Source: Blastocatellia bacterium
GTDB taxonomy: Bacteria; Acidobacteriota; Blastocatellia; Pyrinomonadales; Pyrinomonadaceae
Assembly (NCBI GenBank): GCA_013697915.1
Contig: JACCVY010000257.1
Location: forward strand, 17,577-81,576
Direction: 5' to 3'
DNA length: 64,000 nucleotides
Below are positions 18,716-27,528 of this stretch, one piece after another. Made by a program: the position numbers and the translations under genes. How positions within the stretch are numbered: position 1 is the stretch's first letter; the number at the start of each line of letters is the position of its first letter. The notes beneath the pieces are model-generated. The model saw only the letters and a list, made by a program, of their open reading frames with translations, was not told the origin of the DNA and ran no database searches.

Positions 18716-19090
18716 TTGGCAGATTTCAAATCAAACGTTCGCTCGCACACTGTCGGCACCACTGCCGTCGTGTACGCCAGCGACTACCTGAACAAGCTCA
18801 CCGGCGAACGCATCGAGCGCGAATGCAAGAAGCAGCTTGATTCAGGCGCGCGTGCGCTGGTGATTGATTTCAGTGACACGGAACTCGTCAACAGCATCGG
18901 TATCTCCATCCTGCTCGGCATTATCGACATCGCGGAAAAGAGCGGCGCGCTGGTTGTATTCTCGGACGTGAACAACGAGACGGTGCAGTTATTCGAAATG
19001 CTTGGGTTAACTCGGCACGTCGTGCTCGCCAAAGACGAAGAGGAAGCGCTCACCACCCTCTCTTCAAGCAGCAAAGCAATGGGACATTAG
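18716..19090 (+). CDS. STAS-domain anti-sigma factor antagonist (RsbV/SpoIIAA-like), TTG start
   Basis: ALVIDFSDTELVNSIGISILLGII with conserved Ser; AGGA upstream of TTG. Confidence 0.85.
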   Translation: MADFKSNVRSHTVGTTAVVYASDYLNKLTGERIERECKKQLDSGARALVIDFSDTELVNSIGISILLGIIDIAEKSGALVVFSDVNNETVQLFEMLGLTRHVVLAKDEEEALTTLSSSSKAMGH

Positions 19091-19091
19091 C

Positions 19092-19318
19092 CAGAGGACA
19101 GAGGTCAGAGAACAGAGGTCAGAGGTCAAAGAACAGAAGTCAGAGTCAGAGAACGGAAGTCAGAGGTCAGAGAACGGAAGTCAGAGCTCAGTTAGATTCT
19201 CAAGTTGTTTCAAGCTATAGTTCCATCTGCTGTCGTGGCAAATGTCGTGGCCAATTTTCCGACGTCTGATCTCTGGCCTCTGATCTCTGATTTCTGACCT
19301 CTGTTCTCTGACCTCTGT
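19092..19318. repeat. 7-mer-period hairpin, STAS/HD-GYP intergenic
   Basis: About 14 units of CAGAGGT-like heptamers in arm 1; arm 2 reverse complement has 8 units. Confidence 0.92.
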
Positions 19319-19322
19319 ATTT

Positions 19323-20684
19323 ATGGAGTCCAACACCCAAAAACTTATTCACTCGTTCGGTGCGCTCGCCGACCTTGGCCAGGAGGTTGCTGACACCGGC
19401 GACTTTATGGAGATGGTGCGCACCTCGCTGCACCTGCTGCTCGGCACGCTTGCGATCCGCCGGGGCGCCATCATTGAATGTCCAACGCATCACTTGCCGG
19501 AGGACAAGAGCACAAACCTGCTGGCGGTGTGGGGCGTGGGTGACGACTACCAGCCGCAGTTTGATGTTGAGGACGCGGATCGCGAAGTGTTTCTGAACGC
19601 ACCCGATGGCGCGCTGGATATTTTGGGATTAGTCCAAAGTCCAACTTCCAACCTACAACATGAGGTCAGTACCGGAAGCGGTAGCGACCGGGTCGAAGAG
19701 ACAAGTCGGACTACACCAGAGTCCTCGCCGATCTTTTTTCATCGCTACGCGACTGACCTTCAGCAGCAGGGAATTGAACTGATCGTTCCCATGGTCGTCC
19801 GCGGTGAGTTAACAGGTTTGGTTTTGCTCGGCGGCAAAGCCAGCGGTGATGCGTTCACCGCTGACGATCTTGAAGTCATCAAATCAATGGTCCGGCACAT
19901 CGGGGTAGGCATTCACACGCACCGGCTGCTCGGTGAAGTGAAGCAGCAGGTCGTGGAGAACCGGCGCCTTTACGAAGACTTGCGCGCCATCTATCGCGAC
20001 ACCGTACGCGCCTTTGCCGCTGCCATCGACATCAAGGACAAATACACGCAGGGGCATTCGGAACGCGTTGGGAAGTACAGCGAGATCATTGCGCGCGAGC
20101 TGGGTTTTGGTGAGGAAGAAATCGAAGGCATGGCCATCGCCGGTTATCTGCACGACGTGGGCAAGCTGGTTGTAGAACGCGACATCATCAACGCGCCTTA
20201 TCGCATCGATGCAAAACAATCAAGTGAACTCAATCGCCACCCCGTCGCCGGCTTTGAAATTCTGTCGCCCATTCATCACCCTTACGCCGACATTCCGCTG
20301 ATGGCCAAGTACCACCATGAACGCATGGATGGCCGCGGCTATCCGGATGGATTGACGGACGAACAGATTCCGCTCGGCGCAAAGATCGTGACGTTGGCTG
20401 ACTCGTTTGATGCGATGACGACGAACCGTCCTTACAAAACGCGCCGGACTTTTGATGAAGTTATTATTGACCTGCGCCTCAACACTGGCTCGCAGTTTGA
20501 CCCCGTCGTTGTCGTTGCCTTCTGTCGCGCGCTAATGAAGGAATTAAATGGTGAGATTAAAGAACGCCGCTTCGCGAAGATGCTCGGCAAGAATTATCTC
20601 GAGGCCTCCAAAGACATCCCGCTTCTGACTCAACTCCTCGCCGAACTCGATCCAAATACCAAAACCGTCGCCGCCGGCGGTTAG
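19323..20684 (+). CDS. GAF-HD-GYP c-di-GMP phosphodiesterase
   Basis: HSERVGKYSEIIA, LHDVGKL, HHERMDGRGYPDGL. Confidence 0.92.
   Translation: MESNTQKLIHSFGALADLGQEVADTGDFMEMVRTSLHLLLGTLAIRRGAIIECPTHHLPEDKSTNLLAVWGVGDDYQPQFDVEDADREVFLNAPDGALDILGLVQSPTSNLQHEVSTGSGSDRVEETSRTTPESSPIFFHRYATDLQQQGIELIVPMVVRGELTGLVLLGGKASGDAFTADDLEVIKSMVRHIGVGIHTHRLLGEVKQQVVENRRLYEDLRAIYRDTVRAFAAAIDIKDKYTQGHSERVGKYSEIIARELGFGEEEIEGMAIAGYLHDVGKLVVERDIINAPYRIDAKQSSELNRHPVAGFEILSPIHHPYADIPLMAKYHHERMDGRGYPDGLTDEQIPLGAKIVTLADSFDAMTTNRPYKTRRTFDEVIIDLRLNTGSQFDPVVVVAFCRALMKELNGEIKERRFAKMLGKNYLEASKDIPLLTQLLAELDPNTKTVAAGG
19629..19716 (+). repeat. Intragenic palindromic/7-mer insertion in the HD-GYP gene
   Basis: AGTCCAA AGTCCAA CTTCCAA CCTACAA ... 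GTCGGACTAC; arms TAGTCC.../...GGACTA. Confidence 0.65.
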
Positions 20685-20891
20685 TTCCGCAATTACTTTG
20701 AACAGCTTGCCAGCGCGGCCGGCGTTCGCGTTAAGCAGTCTTCCACAGCCGCCGTCTACCAGGCTGATGTTATTCGCGAACGAATACAGCTTCATAGTCG
20801 TTGCCGCCTGCCGAACGGAGAGCCATATGGCTTTCCGTTCGAGAGCGGGTATTGCTTTTTCTCGCTTGCGAAGCGATTAATTACGCGACGC

Positions 20892-21533
20892 GATCTCATT
20901 AGCACCGCGGCTTCAGCCCGGTGATAACTGTCGCCACGCGATTCCAAACCGTTTCAACGGTTTTATTATTCTTCGTGCCACTCCAACCCATACTTCTGAA
21001 CGAATAGTTCGAACTCCTCAGCGAAGCTTTTCCTTCGATGATGTTCCTCTTGCCCGGCAATATAAGCTGCCACTCGCTCAACATCTGAGTGAGAAACTGA
21101 AAACGCTCCATAGCCGCGTCCCCAAGCGAATCGACCGCGTAATAATTTCTCCTCATTTATCCAATGCGACGATCCACCTTTGAATAACTGAGCGACCTCT
21201 TCGATAGTCTTGTTAGTAGGAAGGTCAATTAAAGTGTGTACATGTTCTGGATTTACGTAATTGATCTTCATGTAGATTCCTTTTTCCACCGAGTAGTTCG
21301 ATAGAAAGTGAGAAACCCTCGCGGCGGGAGGTTTGAGGAGCATCGGTTCTCGATCGAGTGTGGCCCAAATTAGATGCAGCCAGCAGCGTGAGTAGGAATG
21401 TTTTGACATGAGGGACTTTGTATCACGGGACGATACCAGAGGCGATGACCAGCGAAGAGTAAACCGTTGAAACGGTTTACAGAATTTCTTGCATCGCTGA
21501 TCACCGGGCTAAAGCCGCGGTGTTAATGAGATC
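20892..21533. mobile_element. REP-flanked transposase unit (REPtron-like)
   Basis: GATCTCATTARCACCGCGGCTTYAGCCCGGTGAT at both ends in inverted orientation, inner AAACCGTTTCAACGGTTT palindromes, Y1 transposase inside. Confidence 0.8.
20966..21409 (-). CDS. Y1 (IS200-like / REP-associated) transposase
   Basis: NPEHVHTLIDLP HUH motif; VAAYIAGQEEHHRRKSFAEEF Tyr helix; flanked by inverted REP-like palindromes. Confidence 0.88.
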   Translation of the reverse strand: MSKHSYSRCWLHLIWATLDREPMLLKPPAARVSHFLSNYSVEKGIYMKINYVNPEHVHTLIDLPTNKTIEEVAQLFKGGSSHWINEEKLLRGRFAWGRGYGAFSVSHSDVERVAAYIAGQEEHHRRKSFAEEFELFVQKYGLEWHEE

Positions 21534-21541
21534 GTGATTAG

Positions 21542-22432
21542 CTACCGCGGTTGAATCCTGATGATGAAGTTGCAGATGGCGATCTTTTGATCGGGCATTA
21601 CTTCGGTGCGTTCTTCGCGTGGCAGATCGCGGCCGGCAACGGTCGTCGGGTTGCGTCCCTTGGAGACCAGCCAGTAGCGGCCATCGTTTTCGCGCGTGAG
21701 GATCGCCTGCACTCGACTCACTTCCGGATCGCCTTTCAACGGCAGGTCAACTGTGATCGTTCGCGAACCGCGGCCGATGGTGACTTCAGATTTCGTAACC
21801 GGCACCACTGATTCGCGCACGCCGTCTTTCCAAATCTCGACGGTGTAGAGTTCCTTGATGCGCGGGCGCACGACGGTTGCTTCACTTTGTTCGCCGCCGC
21901 CGGTTTCAGTGTCACCGGTGCTGCCGTCGGCGCGTTCACGCACGGTCTCACCGAGGTTTACGCTCGGGGACGCGGCGGGCTGCGAAGCAGACACTCGCGG
22001 CGTCACCTGCGTGTGGCCACTCTCGGTTTCATCCCAAACACCTTGCACGCGAAACTGACCTTTTTCCAAAGTGCCATCGACGCGCAGCTCGACGGCAAAT
22101 GATTTCGCCGCCAGATCCGTATGCCCGCTCAGCTCTTTCGCGCGTTCTGAGAGCACATGAAACAAGCCCTGCTCCAGGCCGCGGCGCTTATCGCCCTGCC
22201 AGTCCTTATCATCCTCGTTGCTGAGATAGACGATGTACTCGCGTGGAATGTAGGTGGGGCCACCGGGCGGCGTAAACATCTCGCGCTGCATGACAGCTTC
22301 AACTTCGCGCGCAATCTTCACCAGGAACTCTTCCCAAATGCGGCGCGGTTTGGCATGTTCATCGGCAGACTCGACCAGGTCTTCGCCGGTCTCGCCGTCG
22401 ATCCATTTTCTGATTGATTCTATTAGGCCCAT
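21542..22432 (-). CDS. FHA-domain protein, FhaA-like
   Basis: VTIGRGSRTITVDLPLKGDPEVSRVQAIL FHA core; MGLIESIRKWIDG start at 22432. Confidence 0.82.
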   Translation of the reverse strand: MGLIESIRKWIDGETGEDLVESADEHAKPRRIWEEFLVKIAREVEAVMQREMFTPPGGPTYIPREYIVYLSNEDDKDWQGDKRRGLEQGLFHVLSERAKELSGHTDLAAKSFAVELRVDGTLEKGQFRVQGVWDETESGHTQVTPRVSASQPAASPSVNLGETVRERADGSTGDTETGGGEQSEATVVRPRIKELYTVEIWKDGVRESVVPVTKSEVTIGRGSRTITVDLPLKGDPEVSRVQAILTRENDGRYWLVSKGRNPTTVAGRDLPREERTEVMPDQKIAICNFIIRIQPR

Positions 22433-22467
22433 AAGATCGTTAATGGTAAATCGTGAACAGTAAATTT

Positions 22468-22577
22468 GGAGTGCGCCGGCTTGACGGCGCTTTCGTCTCC
22501 CGCAAACAACAAGCGACGTCAAATCCATTCAACTTGACGCTGGCGCAACCAAAAGCGGCGTCGAGCCGCCGCACTCC
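22468..22577. repeat. Long palindrome between FHA and STPK genes
   Basis: GGAGTGCGCCGGCTTGACGGCGCTTT versus inverted GGAGTGCGGCGGCTCGACGCCGCTTT. Confidence 0.85.
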
Positions 22578-22593
22578 AAAGCCGCACGCCAAA

Positions 22594-24132
22594 TTAATCG
22601 AACTTAACAAACTTCTTATTTATCCAGCCACGGTCGGACGTGAAGGGACTAGCCTTTGGTCTCCCATGTTGCAGCACCTGCACCTCGTACCAGTTGTCGG
22701 TAGTAGACAGAATCTTAACGCGAGATCCATTTTCTGCCACGCCCACCGGCGCATTCGCCAGGCTCGCATCCGAGCGCAAATTTACATCGGTTGTTGTAAC
22801 ACCTTCGCGGCCAATTACAAAAAGGTCCCCCATAGCCGGCACTTTAATAAACGGATTCCAATGCGACGTAACGTACTTGTGCGTAGCCAAAAGCATGATT
22901 GAAAACGCGGCAATCAAAACTGCGGCAACTATGTAAGCGCGCTTGCGCGGGTTCGCCACCGGCCGTCGTCCCGAAGCTGCCTTCCTCATTCTTGCAGACT
23001 GCGCTCCCGGATCTGATGCAACCTTGTCGCGCCCCTCGAGTTTCTTATTCGCCTGCGCTTCCGCCACCGGCACAACGATCTTTGGACGGCGCTGAGCTTC
23101 CGCAAAAGCCAACGCCGCGGGTGAGGTCACCGGCACGAAATGCGCCTGCGGCGCCGCCTTAGGAAATTCGGCGGGTTCAATCGCAAGATCCGCGCTCGGT
23201 TTGCGTCGCGCCTCAGCGTTCAGTTCGCCCAGTACTCTCGTTGGCGGCAGCGTTGCTTCGGCAAGTTCATCCCAAAATTCCTGCACCGTCTGATAGCGCT
23301 CGGGGGGCCGCGTCTGCGTTGCTTTCTCAAGCACGCGCAGCACCGACTTTGACCAGAAGTGATTGTTGATAGAGGCCGGCAGCTCGCGAATTGCATGTTG
23401 CGCAAACCGGCGTGGCGATTCACCGGCCAGTAGCGTGTAGGTGGTTTTAGCCAGCGAGTAAATATCGGCGGCGGGCGTCAAATGTTCCTTGTTGATGAGC
23501 AGGGCCCCGGTATCCAGTTGGCCCGTCTGGACCAGCGGGTTATGTTCCGGCGCCGAGTAGACATTTGTGCCCACGCGCGTGATGGCGCCTTCGTTGGCTT
23601 CGAGACGGGCCACGCCAAAGTCTGCAATCTTCACAATCTGACGGTCCGCCGTTAACAACAAATTGTGTGGCTTGATATCGCGATGAATGACGCCACACTC
23701 ATGCGCATGCGCCAGGCCGGAACACACTTGCTCGAGATAGAACAGGGCTTTATCTATCGTCAACGCCTGCTGACGCGCCAGCGCCGACATGTCACCACCT
23801 GACAGATACTCGAGCACGATATAATGAAAAGTAGTGCCCGAAAGATCGATGGCGGTGCCATGGCCCAGGCGGCTAATGATGTTTGGATGTCGCACCCGAT
23901 CGAGCGCCACCGCTTCGTTCTGAAAATTGGTAATCAGCGTGTGTTCGAGATCGGCATCAGGAGTATCCTGAAGGAACATGTTCAGGGCCTTGATGACGAC
24001 GGTGGTGGGCGCGCCCTCAGGCGCGGCGTTGTCATGCGCCACATAGATCTCGGCATAGCTGCCTCGCCCAAGGCATTCAATGATGTCGTAACGACCATCG
24101 AGTCTGCTTTGTTGTAACTTCAGTTCTGCCAT
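22594..24132 (-). CDS. Serine/threonine protein kinase with transmembrane and C-terminal SH3-like region
   Basis: IHRDIKPHNLLL, IADFGVARLEAN; TM AYIVAAVLIAAFSIMLL; DVNLRSDASLANAPVGVAENGSRVKIL SH3_3-like. Confidence 0.93.
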   Translation of the reverse strand: MAELKLQQSRLDGRYDIIECLGRGSYAEIYVAHDNAAPEGAPTTVVIKALNMFLQDTPDADLEHTLITNFQNEAVALDRVRHPNIISRLGHGTAIDLSGTTFHYIVLEYLSGGDMSALARQQALTIDKALFYLEQVCSGLAHAHECGVIHRDIKPHNLLLTADRQIVKIADFGVARLEANEGAITRVGTNVYSAPEHNPLVQTGQLDTGALLINKEHLTPAADIYSLAKTTYTLLAGESPRRFAQHAIRELPASINNHFWSKSVLRVLEKATQTRPPERYQTVQEFWDELAEATLPPTRVLGELNAEARRKPSADLAIEPAEFPKAAPQAHFVPVTSPAALAFAEAQRRPKIVVPVAEAQANKKLEGRDKVASDPGAQSARMRKAASGRRPVANPRKRAYIVAAVLIAAFSIMLLATHKYVTSHWNPFIKVPAMGDLFVIGREGVTTTDVNLRSDASLANAPVGVAENGSRVKILSTTDNWYEVQVLQHGRPKASPFTSDRGWINKKFVKFD

Positions 24133-24183
24133 CGTGCGCGCTTCGTTTCGCCTTGTCTTTGATGCTGCACGGGGAATTGAGGG

Positions 24184-25734
24184 TTAAGGGGTAGGCTGCG
24201 AAACTGCCGGGGAAATGGTTGCCGAGGGCTTCTGAATGATTTCATCGAAATGGGTTTGCGCGGCTGGCTTGTCTTTGTCTGACTTCAAAGCTGCCGCCGC
24301 AAGTCCGAGCGTCGCCTCTTTACGCAACGTCATATTGTCGGCCGAGAGGCTGGTGTTCGCTTTGGCGATTACAGCTTCGAATGCTTTTGCTGCTTCATCC
24401 ACATTTCCCGTCAGCAGAGATGCACGGCCGTAGAGATACAAAAACTCGGGGTCAGCAGAATCAAGCGGAGTGGGAATTCCTTGCCTGCTAACTTCAGTCT
24501 TTGCGGTCGTCGCAAGCCAGGCAGTTGGATCGCGATCAACTTCGCGCCGGGCAGTTTCAAATCTCGAGAATGAATCTGGTGGCGCGGCGGTTGCTGCCGG
24601 TGAAGCCTGTGCCGCGATTTGATTGTCCGCGTCGACGTAGGGAATTGGACCCTTATATTTCCTGCCGCCATAAAAAGCCGCGCCCACTGCGGCCAGCACG
24701 AGCAGAAACAAAATAAAGCGGCCGAAGAAACCACCACGCCGTTGCTCAGGGGAGTTAACCGGTGCTACTTCAACTGTCCGTTCGAAGTTAACCGGCTCTA
24801 CTACTTGCGTTGCGACGGCCGGAAACGCCTTGCGCGAAGCCGGCACGAATTCTGCCGGCGCTGCGCTTTCGACCGCTTCCATTCTGCGCGCTGCCGAAAG
24901 GGTCGGCACAACTTCTGCTTCCGGCGTCAGCGTCTCGTCCATGTCGGCGCTTCGCATTGTCGCTGAGATTGAAGTACCAACCCGCACAACGACAGCGGTC
25001 AGGTTGTCTTCGGCGCCGCGTTCGTAACAGCGCTCTTTAAGCGCGGCGCAGAGCTCGGGCAGATCTTCATTCAGAATCATCAACTGGCGCAGCTCGTAGT
25101 CGGGAATGTGTCGCGTAATACCGTCGGTGCAGAGAAGAAACTGCGTGCCGTCTTCCACCTCCATCACCTTCATGTCGACTTCAACACCGTCCTCGGCGCC
25201 CAGCGCGCGGCTGATAATGTTCTTGCTGGGATGATTGGCGGCCTGTTCCGCCGTCATGCGTCCGGCGCGTACTTCTTCTTCGACGACTGAATGATCTTCG
25301 GTTTCACGCAACAGATGGCCGTCGGGCGTAAGACGATACAGACGCGAATCGCCGACATGACCGATCGTGGCAATGTTGTTCTTGATATGCAGCGCCACGA
25401 TGGTGGTCGCCATCATGGCAAACTTGGCGTGTTCCTGGGCCATCTTGTGAATCGACGCATTGGCGCGTTGAATCGCAAGCTCCATCAGGTCTTCAATGTC
25501 GGCGTTCTCTTCCTTATGGCGAAACGCTTCATCGAGCACTTCAATTGCAGTTTGTGATGCGACTTCGCCGGCTTCCGCGCCGCCCACGCCATCGGCGACT
25601 GAGAAGATGCCACGCTCAGCGTCCGCCAAAAATGAGTCTTCATTGAGAGGGCGTTTCTCACTCAAGCCGCGATCGGTGACCGCCGAGGATTTAACAGTCA
25701 GCTCCGGCGCTGGATGATTGCTGGGTTGGCTCAT
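24184..25734 (-). CDS. PP2C-family protein phosphatase with TM and TPR-like C-terminus
   Basis: SVADGVGGAEAGEVAS, GHVGDSRLYRL, CTDGITRHI, EDNLTAVVV. Confidence 0.93.
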   Translation of the reverse strand: MSQPSNHPAPELTVKSSAVTDRGLSEKRPLNEDSFLADAERGIFSVADGVGGAEAGEVASQTAIEVLDEAFRHKEENADIEDLMELAIQRANASIHKMAQEHAKFAMMATTIVALHIKNNIATIGHVGDSRLYRLTPDGHLLRETEDHSVVEEEVRAGRMTAEQAANHPSKNIISRALGAEDGVEVDMKVMEVEDGTQFLLCTDGITRHIPDYELRQLMILNEDLPELCAALKERCYERGAEDNLTAVVVRVGTSISATMRSADMDETLTPEAEVVPTLSAARRMEAVESAAPAEFVPASRKAFPAVATQVVEPVNFERTVEVAPVNSPEQRRGGFFGRFILFLLVLAAVGAAFYGGRKYKGPIPYVDADNQIAAQASPAATAAPPDSFSRFETARREVDRDPTAWLATTAKTEVSRQGIPTPLDSADPEFLYLYGRASLLTGNVDEAAKAFEAVIAKANTSLSADNMTLRKEATLGLAAAALKSDKDKPAAQTHFDEIIQKPSATISPAVSQPTP

Positions 25735-27422
25735 TCAACCGCCTCCAAATTTAATGGCGACGCAGCCACGCCGGGCGAGGGCTTGGCGAGCATTTGGTCG
25801 CGCGCGTTTCGATGGGAAAAAGCCATCAGCATCCCTAACATCGCAAAGCTGGTAACCAGACTGAATCCTCCATGACTAACGAAAGGCAGGGTAATTCCGG
25901 TCATCGGCAAAGCCCGCAAAATGCCGCCGATATTAACCAGGGCCTGGAATCCTATGAAAGCTGTTAAGCCGGCCGCGCAAAGCTTGGTAAACATATCACG
26001 CGCATCGAGTGAAGTACGAACCCCGGCCACCACCAAAACGATCACGGCCAGCAGCACGATCGCGCCTCCAGTCAAACCAAGTTCCTCGCCAATTGCCGCA
26101 TACACGTAATCCGAGTCGGCGATGGGTATAACCTCCGCAAAGCCAAGCCCCAGCCCGCGTCCAGTGTTCTTGCCTGAAGCAATGCCAAAAATCGCCTGGG
26201 CCGGTTGGAAAGCCAGCTTATCAAACCAGACGTCGACGTTGACAATCTTTTGCAGCGCCGGACTCTGCTCTGAGAGTTCCTTGAGTTGCGGATCACGGTT
26301 GACAGCTTCCTGGTAATCTTTTTTCCACCAGGGGATTTCTGGCGACGGCGGTTCGAAACCGTCGAGCCACAAATGGAAGCGCTGTTGAATTCGCGACGGC
26401 AGCATTGTCTGAACCGGGCGAGCGATGGTCGGCAGCAGCGGCACTTTCTGCTGTACGTCTCGCGGCAGCGCGCCGACGACAAGAATTCCAATTACCAACA
26501 GTAACGAACCGACAAATAAGAGCAACTGCGGCCAACGTCTGACCGCGACTAGATAAAGCGTCGTATAGGCGCCACTAAAGATCAGCATCTGCCCAAAGTC
26601 TTTCAGCGCGAAGAAGGGAACGAACGGCAACATCCCCATCACGACCAGAGGGACCACATCACGCGCGCGTGGAATGCCCCAGTAAGTTTCGGCAAGATCT
26701 TTGTAACGCGCCGTTAAAATTCCGGCGAAGCCAAGCAGGAATGGAATCTTTGATGGTTCCCACGGCGTCATGTTCCCCAGCGCCTTGCCGGCGCTGGAAG
26801 TGACCACGGCCGCCGCCAATGGCACCAGCGTCAGCAGAACCACGATAAAGCTGTTCCGTTGCAGCCAAAGCAGAAAGCCATCGCGAACACAGAACATATA
26901 GGCCACGCCAAAGGCTAAGAAAGAGAAGATTGGAATCCAGGTGTAGCTTGAGGTTATTGCGTCGCCGATTGAGTAGTTTGCTGGGCGCCGCGGCAATTGA
27001 TTTATGTCGATGGACGAAGCGGGTGTTGCCGGTAACCCCATCATCTGTTTCTTAGCGGCGTCATAGTTCTCGATGATGTAGCGCGTACGCAATGCTTCCA
27101 TCTTTTGTTCGCGCGCCGCCGATTTGTTACGGGCGTTGTATTCCGGATCGCTGTAAAGCCGGTATTGAATCAGCAGACCAATCGAGAAAAGCAGGACGGC
27201 GGTCGTAAACAAAATCCACTGGCCGCTGTAATTCATTACGCGCGACAGCCAGATCACCAGGGCTAACAGGGGCACAAACATCAGCAGGTCCCGCAGCGCT
27301 CCGATCGTGGACGTTTCATAACCGCGCAGCAAACCACCGCGGTGAATGGCCCAGTAGCCCGCAATCTCGAAAAGAAAGACCAGCAGGATTATTAGGAGAT
27401 GTGATGATGCGCGATTCTTCAT
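25731..27422 (-). CDS. FtsW/RodA/SpoVE-family SEDS protein
   Basis: Many TM segments; AAIGEELGLTGG and LPMTGITLPFVSHGGFSLV signature. Confidence 0.92.
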   Translation of the reverse strand: MKNRASSHLLIILLVFLFEIAGYWAIHRGGLLRGYETSTIGALRDLLMFVPLLALVIWLSRVMNYSGQWILFTTAVLLFSIGLLIQYRLYSDPEYNARNKSAAREQKMEALRTRYIIENYDAAKKQMMGLPATPASSIDINQLPRRPANYSIGDAITSSYTWIPIFSFLAFGVAYMFCVRDGFLLWLQRNSFIVVLLTLVPLAAAVVTSSAGKALGNMTPWEPSKIPFLLGFAGILTARYKDLAETYWGIPRARDVVPLVVMGMLPFVPFFALKDFGQMLIFSGAYTTLYLVAVRRWPQLLLFVGSLLLVIGILVVGALPRDVQQKVPLLPTIARPVQTMLPSRIQQRFHLWLDGFEPPSPEIPWWKKDYQEAVNRDPQLKELSEQSPALQKIVNVDVWFDKLAFQPAQAIFGIASGKNTGRGLGLGFAEVIPIADSDYVYAAIGEELGLTGGAIVLLAVIVLVVAGVRTSLDARDMFTKLCAAGLTAFIGFQALVNIGGILRALPMTGITLPFVSHGGFSLVTSFAMLGMLMAFSHRNARDQMLAKPSPGVAASPLNLEAVE

Positions 27423-27433
27423 TTAGTCAATTA

Positions 27434-27454
27434 CCCTCTCCCTTTGGGAGAGGG
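27434..27454. repeat. Hairpin between PBP and FtsW/RodA genes
   Basis: CCCTCTCCCTTTGGGAGAGGG perfect palindrome. Confidence 0.75.
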
Positions 27455-27528
27455 AAGGAAGAGGGCCTGTTGTCGCCTAAACCCTCCCCTCAATCCCCTC
27501 CCAGCCGGAGGGGAAGTAAAACCCAAAA

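Noticed and set aside
19092-19318. CRISPR array (regular repeats)
   Set aside because: Units are contiguous 7-mers with no spacers and an inverted second arm; no cas genes.
19215-19493. 92-aa minus-strand ORF with RGQRTEVRNQRSEARDQTSE
   Set aside because: Translation of the period-7 hairpin arm.
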